This document shows positions 18,844 to 27,833 of a stretch of DNA of 64,000 nucleotides, piece after piece; positions within the stretch are counted from its first letter, which is position 1; each line of letters opens with the position of its first letter. The notes beneath the pieces were generated by a model. It saw only the letters and a list, made by a program, of their open reading frames with translations. It was not told where the DNA came from and searched no databases. The stretch covers positions 124,001 to 188,000 of the forward strand of contig CAMBLG010000003.1 in the NCBI GenBank assembly GCA_945868435.1, given 5' to 3'. This stretch comes from an uncultured Lachnospiraceae bacterium. GTDB lineage: Bacteria > Bacillota > Clostridia > Lachnospirales > Lachnospiraceae. The translations under genes were made by a program, and so were the position numbers.

Positions 18844-19648
18844 GATACTTACCGACAAATTACATATGGCAAAGGTGCTCATGATGAGCCTGATGCTCAT
18901 GCTGACAGTACTTCAGAGCTGCTGTACCACTTACGCCTACGCCGGCAGTCATAACACCAAGACCGGCTATGACCTGATCATCGATGATTCGGCAGGCTAT
19001 TTCTCTGAGGGTGAGATGGCTTCTTTGAAGGAGCTGATGGGGCAGATCACACAGTACTGTAATGTGGCACTTCTCACAACGACCAGCCACAGCTACTCCA
19101 GCACCTTCAACTATGCGGAAGCATACTTTGATGATGCCTTCGGTCCCAGTTCAGATGGAACCATCTTTGTCATTGACCGGGATCTAAACGAGATTTATCT
19201 ATACACCAACGGAAGGGTTCGCTCCACCATTACGGATTCCAGAGCGTACTCCATCACGGATAACACCTACATCTACGCCACGGCATCCAAGGATTACGAT
19301 TACTACACCTGCAGTTATAAGACCTTTGAGCAGGTTTTGACCCTCATGGAGGGACGGCGGATTGCAGAACCGATGAAGTACATCTGCAGCGCACTTTTGG
19401 CAATCATAGCGGCACTGCTTATCAATTACTTTATCGTAATGTTCATGTCAAGGTCCCGCAAGGCCAACATCCGGGAGATTTTATCCGGCACCTACGCCAA
19501 TGTACGGGTCAATAACCCGGGCGTAGAATTCACCAACCAGACCAAGCGCTACAGCCCACAGAGTTCCGGCAGCAGCGGTGGCGGTGGCCACAGTGGTGGT
19601 GGCGGTGGCGGCGGAAGTCACGGCGGTGGCGGCGGTCACAGTATCTGA
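18836..19648 (+). CDS. TPM-domain membrane protein with glycine-rich tail (YgcG-like)
   Basis: A signal or anchor segment (about 10-35) is followed by an extracytoplasmic TPM domain (about 40-165, with IFVIDRDLNEIYLYTNGR), one membrane helix near 185-205, and a tail rich in Gly and Ser with alternating His. This layout matches YgcG-type proteins linked to membrane protein repair and phosphatase activity in relatives. The start is probably GTG at 18836, eight bases after GGAGG; the ATG at 18830 is only two bases after it. It is translated from the end of the zinc-ribbon gene, and the pair ends at a strong terminator. Confidence 0.82.
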   Translation: MRKILTDKLHMAKVLMMSLMLMLTVLQSCCTTYAYAGSHNTKTGYDLIIDDSAGYFSEGEMASLKELMGQITQYCNVALLTTTSHSYSSTFNYAEAYFDDAFGPSSDGTIFVIDRDLNEIYLYTNGRVRSTITDSRAYSITDNTYIYATASKDYDYYTCSYKTFEQVLTLMEGRRIAEPMKYICSALLAIIAALLINYFIVMFMSRSRKANIREILSGTYANVRVNNPGVEFTNQTKRYSPQSSGSSGGGGHSGGGGGGGSHGGGGGHSI

Positions 19649-19676
19649 CACCTCCACAATACCAAACGACATAAAC

Positions 19677-19712
19677 AAGCCGCTTCTTCACATAAGTTGG
19701 AAGAAGCGGCTT
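19677..19712. terminator. Bidirectional terminator
   Basis: Perfect 13-bp arms AAGCCGCTTCTTC (19677-19689) and GAAGAAGCGGCTT (19700-19712), between the TPM gene and the convergent adenylation gene. Confidence 0.85.
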
Positions 19713-19728
19713 ATTTCGTAGGGATGAT

Positions 19729-21267
19729 CTAAAACCGTTTAATCTTTTTTGTTGTGTTTTTCTCAAACTCCGTCTCGCGAACCTTCAATTGGAATACCCT
19801 CTTATACAGAGGCGCATTCTGATTGTATGCATCAACAATGCCCTGAAGTTCTTTTTGCAGATCCTTGATCTTCTTCTTGGCTGCATACTCATAATCCGGG
19901 AAGATTTCAGCCTCGATTACACCATTGTTGTCCCGAACCAATACTTCCTGTACGAGACGATGTTCTCCCAGCTTGTTCTCAATCTCTTCCGGGGAAATGT
20001 TCTCGCCGTTTGGTGTGATGATCAAATTCTTCTTTCTTCCGGTCAGGAACACAAACCCTTCCTCATCCACATAACCCAGATCTCCTGTCTTCAGCCAGCC
20101 GTCCTCCAGAGTTTCTGCGGTCTCCTCCGGCATGTGGTAATAGCCCTGCATTACGCTTGAGCCTTTGACCCACAGTTCCTCATCCACGGTCTTGGCCTCA
20201 CAGTTCGGCATCAGTTTACCCGCTGACCCCACCTTGTTATGCCAACTCAGGTTCGTGCTGATAACCGGAGCACACTCGGTCATTCCATAGCCCTGCAGAA
20301 TGGTAATTCCATATCGCTTAAACGTATCGAGATAAGCCGGGTTCAAATACGCACCGCCGCTGCAGATGGTATGAAACTGTTTACCAAACACCTTCGCCTT
20401 CACCAGTCCTGCCGGCATCCATGCTGCCTCCTCCAGCTTCTTGGCCAGAGTCTCGATCATCAAAGGAACCATCAGAATCATGTTCGGCTCAAACAGCTTG
20501 ATGTTCTTGGCAACTCGAAGCAATGAATCGTTGATACAGATGACGCTTCCCAGCGACAGTCCCTTTAAAATATCCATGCTCAGGCAGTACGCATGATGAA
20601 TCGGAAGCACCGACATGATGACCGTTCCCGGCTCAATTTTCATGTCCAGACAGGTGGCATTTTCCGCCAGGTTGCGGTGGGTAAGCATAACACCCTTGCT
20701 CTTTCCCGTCGTTCCGGACGTAAACATGATCGTAGCCAACTCCTCCGGAAGCGGGCTGTAATCGAACCCACTGTTCTGCTCTCCGATCAGTTTCCAGAAC
20801 ATCAGAGCACCTTCCACAGAGCTCTCCTCACTCATGGAAATCACATGCTTCAGATTCGGGCAGGACTTAAGGGCCTCACTTGCCGTCTGAGCCTTGCTCT
20901 CATCAAACAGGAGTGTCGTGACATCCGCACGATTGAGCAGATCACATAAATCTGAGGAAGGCAACTGGGCATCCAACGGCACTACAACGCTTCCGCTGTT
21001 GACAATACCCATATAGCCAACGACCCACGCATAGGAGGTCGTTCCCACAATGGCGATGTGCCCCTTCTGCTCCCCAAGTGCCTGCAGCACTGCGGAAAAC
21101 TTCTCCGAATCCTGCTTCAGATCCGTGTAGGTCTTGCTCTCCACTGCCACAGTCTTCTTTCCCTGTTCATCACTCTGCTTGGTCTTGTAGCGAAATGCAT
21201 CCCATGAACCATAAGCCTTCTCAGACTTTACCAGCAAATCACGAATTGTACTGCTCAAAACATCCAT
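19729..21267 (-). CDS. Stand-alone adenylation enzyme (ANL superfamily, acyl- or aminoacyl-activating)
   Basis: A 512-residue AMP-forming ligase. Core motifs are intact: A3 TSGTTGKSKG (184-193), GYGMTECAPV, TGDLGY..GR-K at the hinge, and the catalytic lysine region NTTKKIKRF at the very C-terminus. It could load a fatty acid or amino acid as acyl-AMP onto the small carrier protein encoded 36 bp upstream; the substrate pocket cannot be read with confidence. It is last in the SCP2-hydrolase-condensation-carrier-adenylation operon and ends at a bidirectional terminator. Confidence 0.9.
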   Translation of the reverse strand: MDVLSSTIRDLLVKSEKAYGSWDAFRYKTKQSDEQGKKTVAVESKTYTDLKQDSEKFSAVLQALGEQKGHIAIVGTTSYAWVVGYMGIVNSGSVVVPLDAQLPSSDLCDLLNRADVTTLLFDESKAQTASEALKSCPNLKHVISMSEESSVEGALMFWKLIGEQNSGFDYSPLPEELATIMFTSGTTGKSKGVMLTHRNLAENATCLDMKIEPGTVIMSVLPIHHAYCLSMDILKGLSLGSVICINDSLLRVAKNIKLFEPNMILMVPLMIETLAKKLEEAAWMPAGLVKAKVFGKQFHTICSGGAYLNPAYLDTFKRYGITILQGYGMTECAPVISTNLSWHNKVGSAGKLMPNCEAKTVDEELWVKGSSVMQGYYHMPEETAETLEDGWLKTGDLGYVDEEGFVFLTGRKKNLIITPNGENISPEEIENKLGEHRLVQEVLVRDNNGVIEAEIFPDYEYAAKKKIKDLQKELQGIVDAYNQNAPLYKRVFQLKVRETEFEKNTTKKIKRF

Positions 21268-21303
21268 CCCGTTTTCTCCTTTCTCGGAACCTCTCCAACC
21301 ACA

Positions 21304-21531
21304 TTAAGCAGTAAGCTTCTCCAGGTATTCAACCGCTTCCTGCACGGTACGGATATTGGCAGCTTCCTCCTGCTCAATCTCCACCTCAAGTTCGTCCTCG
21401 ACCTCCCCCAACATGCTCATGAAGTCGAAGGAAGTAAATCCAAGATCCTCCATAAACCGGGACTCCGGCTTGATATCCTCTTTGTTCACTTCCACATAAT
21501 TCACAATAATATCCACTAATTTTTCAAACAT
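21304..21531 (-). CDS. Free-standing acyl/peptidyl carrier protein
   Basis: A 75-residue acidic four-helix carrier. The phosphopantetheine site is Ser34 in DLGFTSFDFM, a T-S-F variant of the usual D-S-L. It would carry the group activated by the downstream adenylation enzyme and present it to the condensation protein encoded upstream. AAGGAG-type ribosome site precedes the ATG. It is not next to fatty-acid genes, so it is probably a dedicated carrier of this operon and not the housekeeping ACP. Confidence 0.9.
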   Translation of the reverse strand: MFEKLVDIIVNYVEVNKEDIKPESRFMEDLGFTSFDFMSMLGEVEDELEVEIEQEEAANIRTVQEAVEYLEKLTA

Positions 21532-21593
21532 AACTATCTCCTTTTCCCATGTGCCTGACTACGTGTTCCAATATGTTCAACATAAATCCGTCC

Positions 21594-22991
21594 CTAGATA
21601 AGCTGAATAATTTCGCTGATCTTCAGGTTCGGGCGCTCGGTACCCTTAAACATGATCTTGCACATATAATAATAGAAAAATTCCAGTTGTTCCTTAGAAA
21701 CAGCCTGAACCTGATGCTCGAAATTAAAGTCCAGTCCATTGTCCTCCGGGCGGTGCATTACCGTTAAGTACATAGCCTGTGTCGTTGCTCCATTCGGATA
21801 CCACTTGGTCTTGTACTTAATGTCTCCCAACTGATTCAAGCCCTTTTCCTTTAACGTCATCGGCTGGTAGGTCAGGGACATCGGCTCATAGGTCATTCCC
21901 GGCTCTGCTGGATACAGCTTACTTCTGTATGCAAAATATTCCACCGGATCAAAATTGGTATGACGGAAGGTCTCATTCTGTGCGTCACGGATGATATGAA
22001 TACCTTCCAGGAAGGTCTTATCATCCGAAATGATGGTACGGAATGGGAAGGAATGAATTCTTGTTCCGCCGCATTTCTTCTCCGACAAGGTTGCTCTTCT
22101 CGCATAAGCCACATTGAAGGATACATCGTCATTGCCATTCATCTTCTGCAGATATGTACGGATTCCCATAATAAGCAGACACTGCAGGGAAATGTGCTCC
22201 TGCTCGCAGAAGGTCATCAGGCGCGTGGTCGGCTCCTCCTCCAGATGGAAGATATCCAACGCAGAATCCACGCTTCCGGAAACGCATCGTGCTGTTCTCG
22301 CCTTCGGATTCTTCTTCCTTGCCTCCTCCAACGCTTTCGGTCCATCGATTCCGTTGAAGATTGGCTCAGACTGGGCAATCAGATTCTGGAAATACTCTCT
22401 GTCTCTCTGCTGCGCCTTGCTGCCGGCCTCATACTCCAGATCCTTCTGAAGCTGCTCAATATAAGAACGCATCTCCTTCGGATATTCCACGCCTTCATAC
22501 ATAGTGTTACAGTAAAGCTCGATAACGTCCTTCAGGAAACAGATTAACGACTGGGCATCCAGAGTCATATGGTCACCCAACAGATAAATTCCCTGGTTGC
22601 CATCCGGCGTCTTGATCAGCACGATCCGGTTCATCGGAGAGTCCTCCCGCACAAACGGAACCCGTGTCCACTCGGTCATGATTGTCTCTGCCTCTTCCAT
22701 GGTCTTCCCTGAGAAGTCCACATACTCAATGTCCCGCTCTTCTTTATCCACGATATACTGATACCACTGCTCTTCTTTCTTATCGTAAGCAAAGCGGAGA
22801 CGCATTGCATCACAGCGCTCATATGCCTTGTAAATAGACTGTCTCAGCACATCAATATTCAGTTCGTACTCGATGGTAAGACTCGTGCCCACATTCACAA
22901 CCTCTTTCTTTGGACAGAAATTCATGTAGAAAAAGTGAAACTTCTGCGCCGCTGTCAATGGGTATGTTTTGTAACCTTTTCTTGTCTTCAT
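21594..22991 (-). CDS. Free-standing condensation-domain protein (NRPS C-domain/acyltransferase fold)
   Basis: A 465-residue protein of the CoA-dependent acyltransferase superfamily. N-terminal PLTAAQKFHF resembles the C1 motif of condensation domains. The active-site motif HMTLD is at residues 141-145 (H-x-x-x-D kept, following G changed to A). It probably joins the carrier-bound acyl or aminoacyl group to an amine or alcohol acceptor. The operon has no thioesterase domain but has an alpha/beta hydrolase. The product is unknown. Confidence 0.82.
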   Translation of the reverse strand: MKTRKGYKTYPLTAAQKFHFFYMNFCPKKEVVNVGTSLTIEYELNIDVLRQSIYKAYERCDAMRLRFAYDKKEEQWYQYIVDKEERDIEYVDFSGKTMEEAETIMTEWTRVPFVREDSPMNRIVLIKTPDGNQGIYLLGDHMTLDAQSLICFLKDVIELYCNTMYEGVEYPKEMRSYIEQLQKDLEYEAGSKAQQRDREYFQNLIAQSEPIFNGIDGPKALEEARKKNPKARTARCVSGSVDSALDIFHLEEEPTTRLMTFCEQEHISLQCLLIMGIRTYLQKMNGNDDVSFNVAYARRATLSEKKCGGTRIHSFPFRTIISDDKTFLEGIHIIRDAQNETFRHTNFDPVEYFAYRSKLYPAEPGMTYEPMSLTYQPMTLKEKGLNQLGDIKYKTKWYPNGATTQAMYLTVMHRPEDNGLDFNFEHQVQAVSKEQLEFFYYYMCKIMFKGTERPNLKISEIIQLI

Positions 22992-23024
22992 GCCGTCCTC
23001 CTTTTTATTTTAACATCCGCAGTC

Positions 23025-23975
23025 TTATAATTCCTGCAAAAACTCATCTAACGCCTGTTCATACTGCTTTGTATTTTTGTAATAACTCTCTCCGTGGGCC
23101 GCGCCCTCCACGATCAGCATTTTCTTTTTCGATGCGCAGCTTTCATACATCTTACGGCACATCCAGACTGGAACAAAGGTATCCTTCTCTCCGTGGATAA
23201 ACAGGATCGGAACCTTCGCCTTTGCCACTTCCCTGCTGGCGTTGCATTCATCCATGCCGTAGCCTGCCAGCTTCCGATTGACCAGATTTGTTCCCTGCAT
23301 CACAGGAAAAGACGGCAGATGGTACATTGTCTTAAGCACATGAGTAAACACTTCCTTCGGAGATGTAAAACCACAGTCGGATATGATTCCCTTTACCTGC
23401 GGCGGAAGCTCCATACCGCTTGCCATAAGTACCGTTGCTCCTCCCATGGAAATTCCATGCAGGAGAATCTCCACATCTGCTCCGCAGTGCTCGATCACCC
23501 AGTCAATCCACTTTAACGCGTCCTTTCTGTCAAGACATCCAAATCCTATGTACTTGCCCTCACTGCTTCCATGCGCTCTGGCATCCGGATGCAGCATGGC
23601 AAAGCCCCTCGGAAAATAATAGCCCGTCAGCCCCGTAAAGTCCTGCAAGCTTGCACTCGTATATCCGTGGAAACATATGACCACACGCTTTTTGCCGGTA
23701 GCATCTTCCTTGATTGGCGGAAAATAGGCGGCATGAATCTTCAGTCCGTCAAAAGAGGTCTGATACACATCCTCATGGGGCTGCGCCATCATAAATTTCT
23801 TTCTCTCCGTCAAAAAACCCGTATACTGTGACCAATCTGTGCCCGCCATCTTCACCGTGCGCTCCATCTTGGCCTGCTGCCGGATCATGGTTCTACTGTA
23901 AAAATAGGCCGTCTCCGCTGCTGCCGCTGCGACAAGTCCTCCGGCAACCGCAATTCCCACACCTAATGCTCCCAT
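23025..23975 (-). CDS. Membrane-anchored alpha/beta hydrolase
   Basis: A 316-residue serine hydrolase. An N-terminal Ala/Gly-rich helix (2-25) is likely a membrane anchor. Catalytic features: oxyanion CFHGYTSA near residue 97, nucleophile elbow GISMGG near 168-173, aspartate in FIHGEKDTF and histidine in GAAHGES near the C-terminus. In this operon it may release or trim the assembled product, or be a surface esterase or peptidase. The C-domain gene follows after 33 bp. Confidence 0.85.
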   Translation of the reverse strand: MGALGVGIAVAGGLVAAAAAETAYFYSRTMIRQQAKMERTVKMAGTDWSQYTGFLTERKKFMMAQPHEDVYQTSFDGLKIHAAYFPPIKEDATGKKRVVICFHGYTSASLQDFTGLTGYYFPRGFAMLHPDARAHGSSEGKYIGFGCLDRKDALKWIDWVIEHCGADVEILLHGISMGGATVLMASGMELPPQVKGIISDCGFTSPKEVFTHVLKTMYHLPSFPVMQGTNLVNRKLAGYGMDECNASREVAKAKVPILFIHGEKDTFVPVWMCRKMYESCASKKKMLIVEGAAHGESYYKNTKQYEQALDEFLQEL

Positions 23976-23997
23976 GTATCCTCCATCTCACTTTCAC

Positions 23998-24354
23998 TTA
24001 GTCTGCGTTCTTCTTGTTCGCCTTCGTCTTCAGATCAATAATCTCCTTTAACCGAAGTGCCTTATCAATATTCCCTTCTACCTTCAGTTTGCCGGTGGTA
24101 AATGCCCAAACCGGATCAACCTTGCCTGCTGCAATCTTCATGAGGGTATCCGGATCAGAGGTAAACATGGCTGATCTGTCGTAGTATTCGTACGGCTCTA
24201 CAGAAAGCTGTCCGTCTTTTACTTCCACGTAAAAGATACCGCCTGCCTCCTCGTCCACAATATTAAACTGATATGCCAGGTTCTCATGAATGTCACTTAC
24301 ATCCACTCCCATAAATTTTCCTTTAATCTCACAAAAAAACTCCGCGTATGTCAT
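23998..24354 (-). CDS. SCP2 sterol-carrier-like lipid-binding protein
   Basis: A 118-residue protein resembling the SCP2 fold: FCEIKGKFMGVDVS, then IFYVEVKDGQLSVEPYEYYD, then a hydrophobic helix with FTSDPDTLMKIAAGKVDP and KLKVEGNIDKALRLKEII near the end. SCP2 proteins bind acyl chains or acyl-CoA, which argues for a lipid-containing product of this operon. It is the first gene after the regulated promoter. The ATG at 24354 has AGGAGG; the more upstream start at 24402 lies inside the promoter and is excluded. Confidence 0.8.
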   Translation of the reverse strand: MTYAEFFCEIKGKFMGVDVSDIHENLAYQFNIVDEEAGGIFYVEVKDGQLSVEPYEYYDRSAMFTSDPDTLMKIAAGKVDPVWAFTTGKLKVEGNIDKALRLKEIIDLKTKANKKNAD

Positions 24355-24397
24355 CTTTTCCTCCTTTTCGACCGCTAGTCGATTCTTCTTCAGAAAA

Positions 24398-24427
24398 ATC
24401 ATACCACAGTGTTCGACCAGTGGTCAA
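24398..24427 (-). promoter_or_regulatory. Promoter and probable TetR operator of the SCP2-adenylation operon
   Basis: On the minus strand, -35 TTGACC (24422-24427), 18-bp spacer, -10 TATGAT (24398-24403). An imperfect 22-bp palindrome with ACCAC...GTGGT ends (24403-24424) fills the spacer. Such placement is typical for TetR repression; the divergent tetR gene is next door. Confidence 0.7.
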
Positions 24428-24488
24428 TTTCGAATCTTTAATAAAAAAATCGGGAAAGATGAGACAAAATTTGTATAGTTATCCTGTA

Positions 24489-24517
24489 TTGTTTGCGTTT
24501 TGTGGATATGTTAGAAT
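24489..24517 (+). promoter_or_regulatory. tetR promoter
   Basis: -35 TTGTTT (24489-24494), 17-bp spacer, -10 TAGAAT (24512-24517), about 40 bp before the regulator start. No palindrome overlaps it, so autoregulation is not evident. Confidence 0.6.
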
Positions 24518-24556
24518 AGCCTCAGATGTTTACCAAAAGAAAGGTGGCTAAAGGTT

Positions 24557-25171
24557 ATGCCGGATGCAGGAAAGTCAGAAAAAATACTGGATGCGCTTCA
24601 GGAATTACTGGAAGAAAAGAGTATTCAAAATGTATCAGTAAGTGAAATTGCCAGCAAAGCCGGCATTGGAAAGGGAAGCATTTACTATTACTATCCCTCC
24701 AAGGAAGCGATTGTAGATGCGCTGATTGCGCGAAGCTATGAACAGCCTCTGAAGACTGCAAAAGCGCTGGCTTCACAGACGGGCGTGTCCTCTTTCACGC
24801 GGATGGCCATGCTTTTTCAGGCGTGCCAGAACTCTTCGGCCGCTTTCGTGAAGCACAAACAGAATTCTTCATCCGGCGTTGAAGATATGGCATTTCTTCA
24901 CCTGAAGTATCTCAACTTTGTGATTTCCGAGCTGAAGCCTGCACTGACGGAGATCATCTCACAGGGAATTGCCTGTGGGGAGATTCACTTTGATTATCCT
25001 GCTGCCCTGGCTGAGATTGCACTGATCGTGCTTTCCGTCAAGATGACCAACTCCCTGGCTCCATCCACGCCGGAAGAGGTATCCGATACGTTGCGGGGGC
25101 TTATCTCGCTATTGGAAAAGGGCACCGGTGTACCAACCGGAGCCCTTGAATATCTATCCATTAGAAAATAG
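24557..25171 (+). CDS. TetR/AcrR-family transcriptional regulator
   Basis: A 204-residue regulator. The N-terminal helix-turn-helix includes VSVSEIASKAGIGKGSIYYY (residues 28-47), typical of TetR. The C-terminal ligand-binding half has no recognisable ligand signature. It is divergent from the SCP2/adenylation operon with about 200 bp between starts, and the palindrome in that operon's promoter is its likely site. It probably represses the operon until an acyl ligand or envelope signal binds. It has its own terminator. Confidence 0.92.
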   Translation: MPDAGKSEKILDALQELLEEKSIQNVSVSEIASKAGIGKGSIYYYYPSKEAIVDALIARSYEQPLKTAKALASQTGVSSFTRMAMLFQACQNSSAAFVKHKQNSSSGVEDMAFLHLKYLNFVISELKPALTEIISQGIACGEIHFDYPAALAEIALIVLSVKMTNSLAPSTPEEVSDTLRGLISLLEKGTGVPTGALEYLSIRK

Positions 25172-25204
25172 CTTATAACGAAATACCTTATACATTTACA
25201 AAAT

Positions 25205-25231
25205 TCTCAGACTCTGCCTTCAGAGTCTTTA
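25205..25231 (+). terminator. tetR terminator
   Basis: Arms AGACTCTG (25209-25216) and CAGAGTCT (25221-25228) with loop CCTT, followed by a short T-run. Confidence 0.65.
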
Positions 25232-25283
25232 CACATTTCATCCGCCACGCAGAAAACGCCGCCAGATTTTCCGGCATCTCCCC

Positions 25284-25312
25284 TTGCCTGTCCCCGCATA
25301 AATTAGTATAAT
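25284..25312 (+). promoter_or_regulatory. Promoter of the rsmF-HD-GYP pair
   Basis: -35 TTGCCT (25284-25289), 17-bp spacer, -10 TATAAT (25307-25312), followed by an AAGGAGGAG ribosome site. Confidence 0.65.
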
Positions 25313-25342
25313 GTAACTATTCAAAATCAAGGAGGAGAAACC

Positions 25343-26725
25343 ATGCTTCCACAGGAATTTCTACAGCGTATGGAACAGATGCTGGGAACCGAATACCCCG
25401 CATTTCTGGAAAGCTATAACGAAGACCGCTATCAGGCTCTGCGCGTGAATCCCCGGAAGATTTCTCCCGCTTCCTTCCCGGAAAAAACGCCCTTTCACCT
25501 GCAGCCGGTTCCCTGGGAAGGGAACGGCTTCTATTACGCTACAACTGATACGCCGGGCAAACACCCTTACCACGAAGCCGGCGTCTACTATATTCAGGAG
25601 CCCAGCGCCATGGCCCCGGCTGCGTATCTGGATGCTCAGCCGGGGGAAAAAATCCTCGATCTGTGCGCTGCTCCCGGCGGAAAAAGCACGCAGATTGCAG
25701 CTGCCATGCAGGGGCAGGGGCTTCTGATCAGCAACGAGATTCACCCTGCACGGGCTAAGATTCTCTCCGAGAATATCGAGCGCATGGGAATCCGCAACTG
25801 CATGGTGACGAACGAATCCCCGCAGTCACTGGCACGGGTTTTCGAAGGATATTTTGACCGGATCATGGTGGACGCCCCCTGTTCCGGGGAAGGTATGTTT
25901 CGCAAAAACGAAGCTGCCTGCGAGGAATGGAGCACGGAGAATGTATCGATCTGTGCTGCCCGTCAGCTGGAAATCCTCACATGCGCAGCCTCCATGCTTC
26001 GTCCGGGCGGACGGATTGTGTACTCCACCTGCACCTTTGCACCGGAGGAGAACGAGGGAACTATCAGCCGGTTTATCGAAGCGCATCCCGAGTTTTCAAT
26101 TCTTTCTGTCCCTATGTATCCCGGCATGTCCGGCGGTGTCGCAGCCTGGACAGATAACCCTGCCGATGGAATTGCAAGTACGATACGCCTTTTCCCACAT
26201 AAGCTCCACGGAGAGGGACATTTTCTGGCGGTTCTACAGAAAGATGGAGATCCCAATGTCTCCTACGAAGGCTACGCCGCCGGCGGTGAGGAGAAAGGGC
26301 TTTCTCCGAGAGATTACAGCGAATATACCGCCTTTGCCAAAGAATTTCTGACAGCAGAGCTTACCGGAACCATGGTGAACTTTGGTGATCAACTCTATCT
26401 GGCACCGTCGCATATGCCTGCGACAAAAGGACTTAAAGTACTTCGCCCGGGCCTTCATCTGGGAACACGGAAGAAAAACCGTTTCGAACCGGGACACGCA
26501 TTGGCGTTGGCCCTTTGCCCGCAGGAGGTCCGATACACCTGCGAGCTTCCGTCCGATGGCAGGGACATCCGCGCATATCTGAACGGACAGACCCTGAACT
26601 ATTCGGGGGATAAGGGCTGGTATCTGATCACAACAGACGGTTACAGCATCGGCTGGGGAAAACTGGCCGGCGGCATTATGAAAAATCATTACCCCAAGGG
26701 ACTTCGCATCACAGAGAGGGAATAA
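25343..26725 (+). CDS. 16S rRNA cytosine-5 methyltransferase, RsmF type
   Basis: An RsmB/NOP2-family SAM-dependent rRNA m5C methyltransferase of 460 residues, modifying 16S rRNA in known relatives. SAM site LDLCAAPGGKSTQIAA lies near residue 105-120. The two catalytic cysteines are in VDAPCSGEGMF and STCTFAPEENE. The C-terminal part (about 310-460) resembles the RsmF-specific PUA-like extension. Starts at ATG 25343 with AAGGAGGAG. The HD-GYP gene follows after 7 bp. Confidence 0.92.
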   Translation: MLPQEFLQRMEQMLGTEYPAFLESYNEDRYQALRVNPRKISPASFPEKTPFHLQPVPWEGNGFYYATTDTPGKHPYHEAGVYYIQEPSAMAPAAYLDAQPGEKILDLCAAPGGKSTQIAAAMQGQGLLISNEIHPARAKILSENIERMGIRNCMVTNESPQSLARVFEGYFDRIMVDAPCSGEGMFRKNEAACEEWSTENVSICAARQLEILTCAASMLRPGGRIVYSTCTFAPEENEGTISRFIEAHPEFSILSVPMYPGMSGGVAAWTDNPADGIASTIRLFPHKLHGEGHFLAVLQKDGDPNVSYEGYAAGGEEKGLSPRDYSEYTAFAKEFLTAELTGTMVNFGDQLYLAPSHMPATKGLKVLRPGLHLGTRKKNRFEPGHALALALCPQEVRYTCELPSDGRDIRAYLNGQTLNYSGDKGWYLITTDGYSIGWGKLAGGIMKNHYPKGLRITERE

Positions 26726-26732
26726 TATAGCT

Positions 26733-27833
26733 TTGATAAAACGAATATATACACGAACAAGACAATTGAAACCGGGCATGAAGCTGGATCATCCGGTGGT
26801 GGACCGGCTGGGGCGAAGCCTTGTCGCCAGAGGCGCGGAACTGGACCAGTACATGATCGATTCCATGATCAAGATGGGCATTATGTCCGTCTACGTACAG
26901 GAGGGAACCGAGGACGAGGAGGCGAAGCCGGATGTTCCCGTCTGTGCCGAAGCAGAACGCAACATTGAACGCCTGCAGACGGAAGACCGCTCCAAGGTGA
27001 CCCTGACGGACAGCGTGCGAGAACGCGTTGCCACGGGAATTCAATACATCTACAACAACACTGACTCCCCGGAGATGATCGATGCCACCAACTCCATTGC
27101 GGATGACCTCATGTCAGCCATCAACGACAACGACGCGATTGCCATCGATATCTCTGCCCTAAAGACCAGTGATGAATACACCTTCAAGCACAGTGTGGAC
27201 GTGGCGACCATTGCCATGATCGTTGCCAAACAGCAGGGCTTAAGCCCCAAGGAAATCCGCGAGATCGGCGTCGCAGGTCTTTTGCACGATGTTGGAAAAA
27301 CCAAAGTTCCTATTGAGATTCTGAATAAACCCGGGAAATTAAGCGATGAAGAATTTGCGATAATGAAGCAGCATTCTGTCTTCAGCTACCGGATCATCAA
27401 GGACAACCCTGCGTTTTCTCCGGCCGTATGCCTTGGTGTGCTACAGCACCATGAAAAGATTAACGGATGCGGCTACCCCATGGGTGTAAAAGAGGACAAG
27501 CTCTCCCCCTATGCGAAGATCCTGTCCGTAGCAGATATCTATGATGCCCTGGTGACAGAGCGTCCTTATAAGGCCGCCTATTCCCAGCGCGATGCCGTGG
27601 AGATGATCATGTCCATGACCATGGAACTTGACATGACTGCCATGAAAAGTTTCCTGGAAAGCATGATCCTCTATCCGGTCGGAAGCATTGTAGAACTCAG
27701 CAATGGGGAAAAAGCGCAGGTCGTACGAAATATTCCCCATTACATTCTCCGCCCCACCGTAGTCGGCCTCAGCACTGGAAAAGTCTACGAGCTGGGCGAG
27801 GATTTAAACTGTGCAAGTATTATCATTCTGTAG
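26733..27833 (+). CDS. HD-GYP domain phosphodiesterase
   Basis: Predicted cyclic-di-GMP phosphodiesterase of 366 residues. The N-terminal half (1-130) is a DUF3391-like alpha/beta region, followed by the HD-GYP domain: HSVD, LLHDVGKTKVP and HHEKINGCGYPMG, with metal ligands kept. It has no membrane segment, so it is cytosolic. The likely start is TTG at 26733, directly after the rsmF-type gene; a later ATG at residue 16 is an alternative. It converges with the carboxypeptidase gene with 11 bp of overlap. Confidence 0.9.
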   Translation: MIKRIYTRTRQLKPGMKLDHPVVDRLGRSLVARGAELDQYMIDSMIKMGIMSVYVQEGTEDEEAKPDVPVCAEAERNIERLQTEDRSKVTLTDSVRERVATGIQYIYNNTDSPEMIDATNSIADDLMSAINDNDAIAIDISALKTSDEYTFKHSVDVATIAMIVAKQQGLSPKEIREIGVAGLLHDVGKTKVPIEILNKPGKLSDEEFAIMKQHSVFSYRIIKDNPAFSPAVCLGVLQHHEKINGCGYPMGVKEDKLSPYAKILSVADIYDALVTERPYKAAYSQRDAVEMIMSMTMELDMTAMKSFLESMILYPVGSIVELSNGEKAQVVRNIPHYILRPTVVGLSTGKVYELGEDLNCASIIIL

